From: Schistocerca nitens
Lineage: Eukaryota > Arthropoda > Insecta > Orthoptera > Acrididae
Direction: 5' to 3'
Assembly (NCBI RefSeq): GCF_023898315.1
Contig: NC_064623.1
Coordinates: 16,071,140 to 16,135,139, forward strand
Length of the DNA: 64,000 bases
Of the stretch, positions 22,604-32,396 are shown piece after piece. Every line of letters begins with the position of its first letter. The first letter of the stretch is position 1. The translations under genes were made by a program, and so were the position numbers. The notes beneath the pieces were generated by a model that worked only from the letters and a program-made list of their open reading frames with translations, ran no database searches and had not been told where the DNA came from.

Positions 22604-23610
22604 ATGGGGCGCTCCGCGGAACTCACGGACTTCGAACGTGGTCAGGTGATTGGGTCTCACTTGTGTCACACGTCTGTACGCGAGATTTCTGCACTTCTCG
22701 ACGTCCCTAGGTCCACTGTTTCCGATGTGATAGGAAAGGACACGTACAGCACAAAAGCGTACAGGCCGACCTTGTCTGTTGACAAATAGAGACCGCCTAC
22801 AGTTGAAGAAGATCGTAATGTGTAATAGGCAGACATCTATTAAGGCCATCACACATGGATTCCAAACTTCATCAGGATCCACTGCAGGTACTATGGCAGT
22901 TAGACGGGAGGTGAGAAAACTTGGATTTCATGGTCGAGCGGCTGCTCATAAGCCACACATCACGCCGGTTAACGCCAAACGACGCCTCGCTTGGTATAAA
23001 GAGCGTAAACATTGGACGATTGAACAGTGAAAGAACGTTGTGTAGGGTGACGAATCGCGGTACACAATGTGGCGATCCGATAGCACGGTGTGGGTATGGC
23101 GAATGCCCGGTGAACGTCATCTGCAAGCGTGTGTAGTGCCAACAGTAAAATTCGGAGATGGTTGCGTTATGGTGTGGTCGTGTTTTTCGAGCAAAGGGCT
23201 TGCACCCCTTGTTTGTTTTGTGTTGCACTATCACAGCACAGAGCTACATTGATGGATTCAGCACCTTCTCGCTTCCCACTGTTGAAGAGCAATTCGGGGA
23301 TGACGATTGCATCTTCCAACAGGATCGAGCACCTGTTCATAATACACAGCCTGTGGCGGAGTGGTTACACGACAGTAACATCCCTGTAATGGACTGGCCT
23401 GCACAGAGTTCTGACCTGAATCCTATAGATGTTTTGGAACGCCAACTTTGTGCAAGGCCTCAGCGGCCGACGTCGATACCTCTCCTCAGTGCAGCACTCC
23501 GTGAAGAATGGGCTGCCATTCCCCAATAAACCTTTCAGCACCTGATTGAACGTATGCCTGGGACAGTGGAAGCTGTCGTGAAGGCTAAGCTTGCGCCAAC
23601 ACCATACTGA
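22604..23610 (+). pseudogene. Tc1-like transposase, frameshifted
   Basis: Starts at ATG 22604: MGRSAELTDFERGQVIGSHL, helix-turn-helix through LLDVPRSTVSDVIGK. After frame changes comes TNRDRLQLKKIVMCNRQTS, then VGDESRYTMWRSD (first Asp), GDGCVMVWSCFSSKG, CIFQQDRAPVHNTQ (second Asp) and SSDLNPIDVLERQL. The last acidic position, normally Glu in PIEN-type motifs, is Asp here; 34 residues separate it from the second Asp. At least three frameshifts or stops exist, so the protein is dead. Confidence 0.8.
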
Positions 23611-23653
23611 ATTCCAGCATTACCGATGGAGGGCACCACGAATTTGTAAGTCA

Positions 23654-23851
23654 AATGGTTCAAATCGCTTTGAGTACTATCGGACTTAACTTCTGAGGTC
23701 ATCAGTCCCCTAGAACTTAGAACTAATTAAACCTAACTAACCTAAGAACATCACACACATCCATGCCCGAGGCAGGATTCGAACCTGCGACCGTAGTGGT
23801 CGCGCGGTTCCAGACTTTAGCGCCTAGAACCGCTCGGCTACCCCGGCCGGC
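23654..23851 (-). mobile_element. tRNA-derived SINE, family A, copy 5
   Basis: Minus-strand SINE A inserted near the right end of the Tc1-like element. Duplication TTTGTAAGTCA at 23643-23653 and 23852-23862. Confidence 0.95.
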
Positions 23852-23939
23852 TTTGTAAGTCATTTACAGCCAAGTGTCCGGACACTTTTGATCACATAGT
23901 GTATTTTCATACTCGAAGACTGACTCTTCATAACTTATA

Positions 23940-25310
23940 GGGTGCTTCCCGTTGACATAGAATCGTGAAATTTGGCAAGAACCAAGGTTTCACAGTGCAG
24001 TCCATTCTTCTGTGTATTACTCTTGTCAACAACTTGGCTACAAGAGATGTTAAGTCGATTGTGCGACAAATCTCGCAGTTTTCAACTCTTTGCAGTCTTC
24101 GGAATTGTGTGGATGATGTTTTTCCGAAATTCAGATGGTGCATCGCCAGACTCATACATTCAACGTGAACAGTCGTTTTGTTCCCATTTTTCCTCCAATG
24201 ATTTTAGAAATTCTAGTGGAATCCCTCCTGCCTTATGTGACTTTAAGTCCTCAAAAGCCTCTTAAATCTCTGATTCTAATACTGGATCCCCTGTCTTTTC
24301 CAATTCGACTCCTTTTTCTTCTTCTGTCACATTAGACAAACCTTCCACCTCACAGAGGACTTCAGCATACTCTGTCCGCCAATCCGCTCTCTCCTCTGCA
24401 TTTAACAGTGGAATATCTGTTGCAATCTTCAAGTTACCACCCTTTCTTTTAATTTCACGGAGGGTTGTTTTGACTTTTTTTGTATGCTGCGTCAGTACTT
24501 TCGACAATCATTTCTTTTTCGATTTCTTCACATCTATCGTGCAGCCATTTCGTCGTAGCATCCCTGCACTTCCTATTTATTTCATTCCCCACCGACTTGT
24601 GTTTCTGTATTGCCCTGTATTTCCCTAAACATTTTTGTACTTCCTTCCTTCATCGATCAACTGAAGTATTTCTTCTGTTTTCCCTGGTTTCTTAGCAGTT
24701 ACCTTCTTTATATCTACGTTTTTCTTTCCAATTTCTGCGACTGCCCTTTTTTTTTAGAGATCTCCACTCTTCTGCAACTGTGCTGCTTACTGAGCTATTC
24801 GTTATTGCAGTATCAATAGCCTTAGTCAACTTCAAGTGTATCTCGTCATTCCTTACTACTTGCACATCCCACTTCTTTGCGTATTGATTCTTCCTGTTAA
24901 GCTTCTGCCTACTCTTCGTCACTACTACATTGTGATCTCAGTCGTTACGTGTTCCTCGGTACGCCGTACAATCCAGTATCTAATTTCGGAATCTCTGCGC
25001 GACCATGATGTAACCTAACTCAAATTTCCCGTATCTCTCGGCCTTTCCTATGGATACCTCCTCCTCTTGTGATTCTTGAACAGAGTATTCGCCATTACTA
25101 GCTGAAATTTATTACAGAACTCAATCAGTCTTTCTCTTCTTTAATTCCTACTATCAATCCAATATTCTCCAATAACCCTGTTTTCTACTCATTTCCCTAC
25201 AACCGCATGCCAGTTCGCCATCACTATTAGATTTTCATCTCCCTTTACGTACTGAATTACCCATTCAATATCATCATGTACTTCCTCTAACTAGGAAATC
25301 TAGAATATTG
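23940..25310 (-). mobile_element. RTE-type retrotransposon remnant (copy E)
   Basis: Strongly decayed minus-strand RTE sequence. From the right it contains endonuclease-like VIQYVKGDENLIVMA and EFCNKFQLVMANTLFKNHKR (24920-25290), then the basic linker (ORFs 24692-24922 and 24262-24507, for example LKLTKAIDTAITNSSVSST), and finally an RT entry ENCEICRTIDLTSLVAKLLT at about 24000-24090. The polymerase core and 3' end are missing. Many stops and frameshifts. Confidence 0.7.
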
Positions 25311-25795
25311 AATAGATGTTCTACAAGAATGAATACAACTACATACCATAAAATTAATTATTTTCAAACAACAGAAAAATGAAATAAATGTACAAAATCA
25401 ATACAGAATGTTCAACCCCGTGACTTTTCTGAAAATCGCGCCCCCGTTTATTACACGGTCACACGAAGTTGGTTGTTACTGACTAGCCCCATGAAACGAA
25501 AGATCTGCACCCTTACTTTCACTGGCAGTACAGAGCTCAGGGAACAAGCAAACCGAACGCAACACATCTGCTGTGGTCGGTTGCCTGTCTGCTGACCCAT
25601 ACTGCGTATGTCTCAGATTACAATGCTGGGAGACGTGGTAGAGCAGCGTTGATCTGCTGGGTGCCATTGATGTACGCTGAGTACGTATAAATTTTGTTTG
25701 CACAGTGGACGTAATACACCGTCAGCAAACTCCTAGAGCTGAAAGTACTTCAGTACGACACAGAACACGAGTCGAGATTTCTGCATCAAATGAAG
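25311..25795. other. no recognisable feature
   Basis: AT-rich start and a mixed second half; the 75-codon frame at 25476-25703 has no domain. Confidence 0.4.
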
Positions 25796-26394
25796 CAACA
25801 AGTTTACTGTTACCACTCACTGTTTATTTATCTCCACGACGCGTTTCATATGTTTCAACCTCCATCATCAGGTGCATTTATATTTGTTAATATGACGTGT
25901 GTGTGTGTGTGTTGTGTTACGATTTTTGGAGGAACTTAGGCGCTGTCTAGTGGAGAAACAAAACAAAACACTATTTCAGAACATGGTTTTGGGTTTTTTT
26001 GATAAACTTAAAGTGTATCTAACGTTAAAAGCAAACTAACACAGAGCACCTCCAGTTGTCACATGTTTCTTTCACTGTCGTAACACATCACATTGTATAC
26101 TGTCGTATTTTGTAAACAAATATGTCGTCTGGAAACTATTAGGTCCAAGGATCACACAGCAGAAGAGAAACATTATCACAATGTACACAGAATACACATC
26201 GTAAAAACATTGTTACAGAATAGGCTTCTAAGGATTTTGAAGATCTTTCTTTTGAGGTGTTGAATACAAGCATTGGAACGCGTATTTTAGGTAGTATATA
26301 AATCCGTTATAGATAAGTTTATATAGCTTAAACTTCATACTCGTTTATATAACTAGGTGACATGTTGCAAATTTTAAGCACAATAATTATATTG

Positions 26395-26579
26395 GCTGGC
26401 CGGTGTGGCCGTGCGGTTCTAGGCGCTACAGTCTGGAACCGCGGGACCGCTACGGTCGTAGGTTCGAATCCTGCCTCGGACATGGATGTGTGTGATGTCC
26501 TTAGGTTAGTTAGGTTTAAGTAGTTCCAAGTTCTAGGGGACTGATGACCTCAGATGTTAAGTCCCATAATGCTCAGAAC
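26395..26579 (+). mobile_element. tRNA-derived SINE, family A, copy 6
   Basis: GCTGGCCGGTGTGGCCGTGC head and GGTTCGAATCC box. The 14-bp duplication CAATAATTATATTG lies at 26381-26394 and 26580-26593. It sits in the loop of the foldback element. Confidence 0.95.
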
Positions 26580-27116
26580 CAATAATTATATTGCAAATTT
26601 TAAGCACAATAATTATGACTGTAAATTCGCAATTATAGCAATAATTATGATTGTAGTTAAAATTTGCAACATGTCACCTGATTATATAAGGGAGTACGAA
26701 GTTTAAGCTACATAAACTTGACATAATCGCATTATATACCACCTCAAACATGTCTTCCAACGCTTGTATTCGACACGTCAAAAGAAAGATCTCCAAAATC
26801 CTTAAAACCTAATGTTGTTATGACGTATATTCTTTGTACTTTGTGATAATGATTCTCTTCTGCTATATGATCGTTGCAGCTAATAGTTTCCAGGCGCGAT
26901 GTTTGCTTACAAAAAATGACAGTATACAATGTGATGCGTTACGATAGTGGAAGGAAATTGTGATCACTCGAGGTACTCTATTTCACTTATTTTATTTTCA
27001 CCGTTAGATGTACGTTTAGTTCTTTTGTAAAAAAATAGCCAAAAGCATGTTCTGTAGTAGTGTTTTGTTTCTCCACTAGACAGCGCCGTAAGTTCCTCAA
27101 AAAATCGTAACACAAC

Positions 27117-27243
27117 AGACAGACATGTCATAGTAACAAACATAAATCCAACTGATGTTGGGTGAAACCTTTGAAACGCCAGACAGATATGTCACACTAA
27201 TAAATATAAATCGACCTGATGATGGTTGAAACCTTTGAAACGC
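27117..27243 (+). repeat. two 63-bp tandem units in the foldback right arm
   Basis: Both units start CAGACAGAYATGTCA and end CCTTTGAAACGC, and each holds a CTGATG(A/T)TGG...TGAAAC segment. The left arm has a single inverted copy at about 25845-25905. Confidence 0.85.
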
Positions 27244-27281
27244 GTAGTGAAGAACGATGAGTGGCAACAGCAAACTTGTTG

Positions 27282-28340
27282 TTTTGGCGTCAATAAGCCA
27301 CAGTAAAGCCTACCCTAAAATGTTCGCATTTAAAGTCGAGATTTGTGTTTGCTCATAAGCCACGAACAGAAACATACCTCAAGTAAAAGTTCGTAAAAAA
27401 GCATTTGAGTAGGCCGTGGATTCCACGGAGAAGCAAAGCATCGTCACTCTGCTGACGGAGAAACGGCTAGACTCGCTCCCTGTGACGAAATCGATACTTT
27501 GCAGATTCTGACTGTGAGAGTCTTCGCTGACGCTCTTTAGTCAGCGAGGTCTCTAAGTCGCTCCCCGGGCGATGTGCGATGTGTCCCGTTTCAACACCCG
27601 CGGGAGAGTCGGTTCGTGACGTACGTATGTGCCCTCCATGCAACAAATCCCCGCGCCCGTTACAAAAGCAGTGCCTCTCACCACACATATCAGGAAGCTG
27701 CCAGCTAATAATCACCTGCAGTTCACCGTGCAGAACACTGTTCTCGAACATTCTGGAACTCCGACTGCGACTAAGGACACCGCCAGTCAAATTCACTTCT
27801 CCGCTTTTTGGCGAGAAACGTCGCCCGCCGTTTCTCGTGAGAAGATGTGCGAAACTCGCGTCCGCCGTTCGTGACCTGCGCGCTTTCCTCCGCACTAAAA
27901 TGATGCCTCCTTCTCCTCTTGTAAGATGTTATCGCTCCGCACCCCCCACCTTCCAGCCTCTGGCTGTTTTTTTGGCGGCAGGGGTACGTCACAGGGAGAC
28001 CGCTCGCTCACAGGGCCATAAAGCCGCCACCTCCACTCTGTTTTCTACGGAGCTGTAAAAACATCCCTCTCGGTCGATCACGACACTACTCTTTTAAACT
28101 CTCTTCTGCCGACAGTCACTTCCGCACGAACGTGCAACAGCCGTCGCTTCCTGCTGCCAGGGTGCATCTCAAATTTCCAGGCGTGCAACACTGCAGAAAT
28201 ATGTTAGTGCGTGGTGCTGCCCGGTGCAACCAAAGAAAAGGTCAATTATCCGGTCACGCAGCGTCAGTCGCGCTCTCATATCGAATAAAATGTGCAAACG
28301 AACCGGTATAATATTATAGGTGACGAGGCAAAATATTGCC
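27282..28340. other. GC-richer DNA without a recognised gene
   Basis: Overlapping ORFs of 142 (minus) and 159 (plus) codons cover 27467-28058, Pro/Arg/Ser-rich in both strands as expected for high GC. No domain is recognisable in either, and I cannot choose a coding strand. Confidence 0.4.
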
Positions 28341-28353
28341 GCCTAACAATATG

Positions 28354-28551
28354 CCGGCCGAAGTGGCCGTGCGGTTAAAGGCGCTGCAGTCTGGAACCGC
28401 AAGACCGCTACGGTCGCAGGTTCGAATCCTGCCTCGGGCATGGATGTTTGTGATGTCCTTAGGTTAGTTAGGTTTAACTAGTTCTAAGTTCTAGGGGACT
28501 AATGACCTCAGCAGTTGAGTCCCATAGTGCTCAGAGCCATTTGAACCATTT
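28354..28551 (+). mobile_element. tRNA-derived SINE, family A, copy 7
   Basis: GCCGGCCGAAGTGGCCGTGC head and standard body. Duplication GCCTAACAATATG at 28341-28353 and 28552-28564, at the upstream edge of the RTE copy D. Confidence 0.95.
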
Positions 28552-28560
28552 GCCTAACAA

Positions 28561-29919
28561 TATGTTTGGCTTTAGGAAAGGTAGCGGCACCATAGGGCCA
28601 ATTCTGACGCTGCGGTCGATAATGGAAGCAAGACTAAAGAAAAATCGAGACAAGTTGATAGGATGTGTCGACCTGGAAAAAGCCTTCGACGATGTAAAAT
28701 GTTGCACGTTGTTCGAAATTCTGAGAAAAATAAGGGTAAGCTATAGGGAGAGACGGGTAACATACAATATGTACAAGAGCCAAGAGGGAATAATAAGAGT
28801 GGACGACCGATAACGGATTAAAAAGGGTGTAAGACAGGGATGTAGTCTTTCGCAACTACTGTTCCATTTGTACATCGAAGAAGCAGTGATGGATATTAAA
28901 GAAATATTCAGGAGTGGAATAAAAGTTCAAGGCGAAAGGATATCAAAGATGCGATTTGCTGATGACATTGCTATCCCGAGTGAAAGTGAAGAAGAATTAC
29001 ATGATCTGGTGAATGGAATGAACAGTCTAATGAGTACAGAATATGTATTGAGAGTAAATCAAAGGAAGATGAAAGTAATAAGAGATAGCAGAAATGAGAA
29101 GCGGGAGAAACTTGACATTAGGACATGGTCACGAAGTAGATGAAGTTACGCCGGCCGCGGTGGCCGAGCGGTTCTAGGCGTTTCAGTCTGGAACCGCGCG
29201 ACCGATACGGTCGCAGGTTCGAATCCTGCCTCGGGCATGGATGTGTGTGATGTCCTTAGGTTGGTTAGGTTTAAGTAGTTCTAAGTTCTAGGGGACTGAT
29301 GACCTCAGATGTTTAAGTCCCATAGTGCTCAGAGCCATTTTTTAGATGAAGTTGAGGAACCCTTGGCAGTAAAATAACCAATGATGGAAGGAGCAAGGAG
29401 GACATCAAAACCAGACTAGCAATGGCAAAAAGGGCATTCCTGGCCAAGAGAAGTGTACTACTATCAAACACAGGCTTTAATTTGAGGAACAAATGTCTGA
29501 GAATGTACGTCTGGAGTACAGCATTGTTTGGTAGCGAAACATGGACTGTGGGAAAACTGCAACAGAAGAGAATCGAAGCATTTGAGATGTGGTGCTACAG
29601 ACGAATGTTGAAAATTAAGTGGACTGGTAAAGTATGGGATGAGGAGGTTCTGCGCAGAATCGGAGAGGAAAGGAGTATGTGGAAAACTGTGACAGGGAGA
29701 AGGGGCAGGATGATAGGACACCTGTTAAGATATGAGGGAATGACTTCCATGGTACTAGAAGGAGCTGCAGAGGGCAAAAACTATAGAAGAAGACAGAGAT
29801 TGGAATATATCCAGCAAATAATTGAGGACGTCGGTTGCAAGTGATACTCTGAGATGAAGAATCTGGCACAAGACAAGAATTCGTGTCGGGCCGTATCAAA
29901 CCAGTCAGAAGACTGATGA
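28561..29919 (+). pseudogene. RTE reverse transcriptase, truncated and interrupted
   Basis: In order: FGFRKGSGTIGPILTLRSIM, LIGCVDLEKAFDDVKCCTLF (first palm Asp in VDLEKAF), VRQGCSLSQLLFHLYIEEA after a stop near 28812, KMRFADDIAIPSESEEEL (active-site Asp pair around 28963), the SINE, then KRAFLAKRSVLLSNTGFNLR, WSTALFGSETWTVGK, CYRRMLKIKWTGK and a C-terminal EYIQQIIEDVGCK. At least two stops plus the SINE destroy it. It is fairly well preserved, with the FADD motif unchanged. Confidence 0.8.
29148..29342 (+). mobile_element. tRNA-derived SINE, family A, copy 8
   Basis: GCCGGCCGCGGTGGCCGAGC head. Duplication TAGATGAAGTT at 29137-29147 and 29343-29353. It is inserted within the RT thumb region of RTE copy D. 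Confidence 0.93.
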
Positions 29920-29925
29920 CTCAAA

Positions 29926-30309
29926 AAAATAATTATAATTTGCTCCACAGTGTGGCAGCCCACAGCAGTTACTATAGTCTGCTCCACGAACGATGGCGGC
30001 TCGCGCATGCCGAGGCACGGACGCGAATGGCACTGTTGACGATTCCAAGCGACAGTTGCGCGTGCTCTCCGCTTGAAGGAAGCGTGTATGCCGCAAATTA
30101 TGTCTGTCCCTTGCTAATGCAGAATTTATCACTAACCACCACTATCAGCGATGACAACTCGCAACAAATTAAATAGAAATGTACTAAATAACTCGCTACG
30201 ATCACATTTAATGCTCGCATTAGCTACGGCTTTCAGAGCAGAGCGCTCAGAACACTTCTGAACGCTCATTGGCTGTCGGAGCATACGTGCCGAAGGTGCT
30301 CAGAACAAG
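29926..30309. other. no recognisable feature
   Basis: Only short frames; nothing with a domain. Confidence 0.4.
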
Positions 30310-30320
30310 CCTGAACTCGA

Positions 30321-30585
30321 TGATAATGATGGTGAGGATGATGATGATGATGATATGTGATGTTGTTGGTTAGTGGGGTGCTCAATATTGTGTTCATCGG
30401 CGCCCGTACAACTTCCAGATCTTTTCATTTCCAGTGTCAGCAGTTCCTGAATGATGATGAGATGATGAGGACAACACGAACACGCAGTGCCCGGGCGGAG
30501 AAAATCCACGACCCGGCCGGGAATCGAACCCGGGATCCCGTGATCCAGAGGCAGCGGTGCTAGCCACCAGACGACGAGCTGCAGA
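30321..30585 (-). mobile_element. tRNA-derived SINE, family G
   Basis: Read leftward from 30585: CAGCTCGTCGTCTGGTGGCT head, GGGTTCGATTCCCGG B box, GGATTTTCTCCGCCC, then a body ending in a (GAT)n/(ATC)n run at 30321-30355. The 11-bp duplication CCTGAACTCGA lies at 30310-30320 and 30586-30596. The segment after the head is related to family F and to the middle of family B. Confidence 0.88.
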
Positions 30586-30648
30586 CCTGAACTCGACCGC
30601 CAACTACATCAGACAACGGGCCTAGTTTGTTGCAAAAGAATTGACAGA

Positions 30649-31089
30649 TTGCAGTTAACGACTTGGACTATCAAGCTCATACATGCATCTCAGTATCACT
30701 CACAAGCTAAACCCTGTAAGTGCACTGTGGGAGAGATCAGACGGCTGTGTCGACTATACAATCGCAGGCAACAAAATATCTGCACCAGAAGAATGTCTGA
30801 TTTTGAGCACGTTTTGAAAGAGCTTGCACACTACGCCACTGTGTTTCCCTGGTGTGAAGTGCTAGGACAGAAATCAATGGATTTGTTGAGAGAATGTATA
30901 ACAGTTGCCAAAAATAGAGTGCCTGCTTTAGGCACAGCCCCATGGTCTGACTTAAGACCAATCACATTTGCGGACACATCCCATCCTCCCGGTTGGAAAA
31001 GATTTCTAGAACCTCTGTCGCATCCCGGCAGAGCCTCACTATACCAGAATGAAATAAGTGCGAACTGCGTAGCGCAATCGGGACGTTAA
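30649..31089 (+). other. unrecognised 146-codon ORF
   Basis: Open from MQLTTWTIKLIHASQYHSQA to CVAQSGR. It has no membrane segment, repeat or motif I know. A 74-codon frame overlaps it on the other strand. The neighbours are SINE G and unassigned DNA. It may be a remnant of a mobile-element protein or chance. Confidence 0.2.
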
Positions 31090-32059
31090 CGACAATGCGT
31101 TAGTTATAAATTGCTGTCAACCTTTACATCGGAGATGAGACGGAGAGAATCGCCTTGGTTAGAAGCAAATAACTTTCCTGAAAAATAGGTTACAGAATTA
31201 CAATAGGCAGAAAAGATTGGTTAGTTTCTATCAAGTTTATTCTAACATATACTTATGTGAGGTGTTGGACCATAAACCCCTTAGTAAGATTCAGTCTATT
31301 TATTAGCACTTGCTACTTCAAAGTTAATTTCCGGTACATATAAGAAACAAATACAAAGCAATCACTTGTTCTTGGTTAGCACTGAAATCTCTCTAATTGA
31401 GACGAAGACTGGCAGCCTCTGTCCAACACTGTTCCAATGAAACTCTAAAAATCCTACTCGACCTGCAGTTCCTGAGTGTCCACCACAGTCCATCTCCGTC
31501 TTCTCGTAGTTGAAGTCTTTACCAGCTGTGTCGGCTGCTACGGGCCTACTCAGCCCTGCTGGCGTCTCGCTGTGGGATCTCCAAACTGCCGGCACTGGCT
31601 CTGAATCTGCATCTGAATCTCTGCTCCTAGCTATTCCGCAGCATGGCCTTTTATTTCGTTTCTCGTGTACCTGGGTGCACACGAGTTAGTTTGTTTCACA
31701 CGACCCTCTCATTTCTAAGTGATCGGATTGCACAAGAATGCCTATGGTTCCACACGACACTTCCGTTAATAGCTGCACACAACTTAATTTGGTTCCACAC
31801 GAGTCTTTTCCGCACGTGTCTGACACTCTCTCTCGCTGTATTATCGCCCTGGTATTTGAGTCTTCCATTGCGTCATGTTGCTTCCTCTGGCAGGAAGTCA
31901 AACACTAAGTTATTTGATCAACAAGCCGTACTTGACAGCCTCCGCCGCTTATCTTGTCCCTACGTCCTGGTGGACTATTTCTTAATGTCGGCTGGCTGTT
32001 TGCCTATGGAGCCTGGACTCTTATTATGGTCACAAAATCAAGAATAAAAATTAAAATTT
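31090..32059. other. no assigned feature; possible LTR-like DNA
   Basis: Includes ORFs of 106 (minus) and 134 (plus) codons that overlap and show no domain. Recurrent CACACGA words between 31675 and 31815 look repeat-like. I cannot assign it. Confidence 0.35.
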
Positions 32060-32306
32060 TCTACGGTCAGGACACCCCTACCCCTGGTCATGATGAGAGT
32101 TGGCCAGTCTGCAAGTCCTTGAATAGGCTGAGATCAGGCGTGGGCAGATCTCGCGTTAACTCGGCAGAAAACAAAACTCAATGTGACTGCGGGGAAGAAC
32201 AGACTGTTCAGTGTCGACTGTGTCCAGACACCTGCATAGAAGATGGCCTTCGCCAGGCGACTGAAAGTGCACTGCAAGTGGCCAAATTTTGGTTAAACAT
32301 TATATA
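32060..32306 (+). pseudogene. C-terminal zinc-knuckle remnant of a non-LTR retrotransposon
   Basis: The plus frame reads PGHDESWPVCKSLNRLRSGV, GRSRVNSAENKTQCDCGEEQ and TVQCRLCPDTCIEDGLRQAT. A Cys-rich 'CDCG.EQT' module after 'LNRLRxGVGR' is typical of the extreme C-terminus of Jockey/I-like non-LTR polymerases, where it binds nucleic acid. About 80 codons survive; the RT and endonuclease are missing. The sequence then runs, after about 60 bp, into the (TAA)n tract at 32367, which could be this element's original 3' tail. Confidence 0.55.
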
Positions 32307-32366
32307 AACTGTGTTGATCTGTCAACAAAAGTATAAACTATGTTTTATGTATGTTTCTGACACGAG

Positions 32367-32396
32367 AATAATAATAATAATAATAATAATAATAAA
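32367..32396 (+). repeat. (TAA)n microsatellite, R4/Dong target
   Basis: About nine TAA units directly before the 5' end of the R4/Dong element. TAA repeats recur right after its 3' end (36153-36164) and after the second copy (37193-37205). Confidence 0.9.

Larger units (their letters stand above)
22470..23901 (+). mobile_element. Tc1-like transposon with SINE insertion
   Basis: Inverted termini CACTACGTGATCAAAAGTAT (22470) and CTTTTGATCACATAGTG (near 23901), the right one followed by TA. Both termini also carry CCGGACAC. The transposase is on the plus strand and frame-broken, and SINE A occupies 23654-23851 in the right end. Without the SINE it is about 1.22 kb, normal for Tc1 elements. Confidence 0.9.
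25796..27281. mobile_element. large foldback element with a SINE in its loop
   Basis: Left arm 25796-26376 and right arm 26655-27281 are inverted copies of one another with modest divergence. Ends are CAACAAGTTTACTG and CAGCAAACTTGTTG. The right arm is longer because a 63-bp unit is repeated in tandem (27117-27179 and 27180-27243), while the left arm has it once. The centre is AT-rich and holds SINE A. There is no protein-coding capacity. It is probably a non-autonomous foldback transposon; the responsible transposase is unknown. Confidence 0.8.
28552..29925 (+). mobile_element. RTE-type retrotransposon fragment (copy D)
   Basis: Plus-strand, 5'-truncated RTE of a subfamily different from copies A and B. 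It starts within the RT (MFGFRKGSGTIGPILTLRSI) and ends shortly after the stop behind SNQSED near 29918, followed by an A-rich tail. It is interrupted by SINE A at 29148-29342. Confidence 0.8.

Noticed and set aside
25796..27281. Two separate repeats in opposite orientation rather than one foldback
   Set aside because: The outer ends are mirror images (CAACAAG...CTTGTTG), similarity runs through both arms to the centre, and only the SINE is unrelated.
27467..28058. Overlapping 142- and 159-codon ORFs on opposite strands
   Set aside because: GC-rich chance frames; no motif on either strand and no splice or start context to choose one.
30756..30961. Minus-strand ORF opposite 30649-31089
   Set aside because: Overlaps another unassigned frame, no domain, short; both are likely chance.
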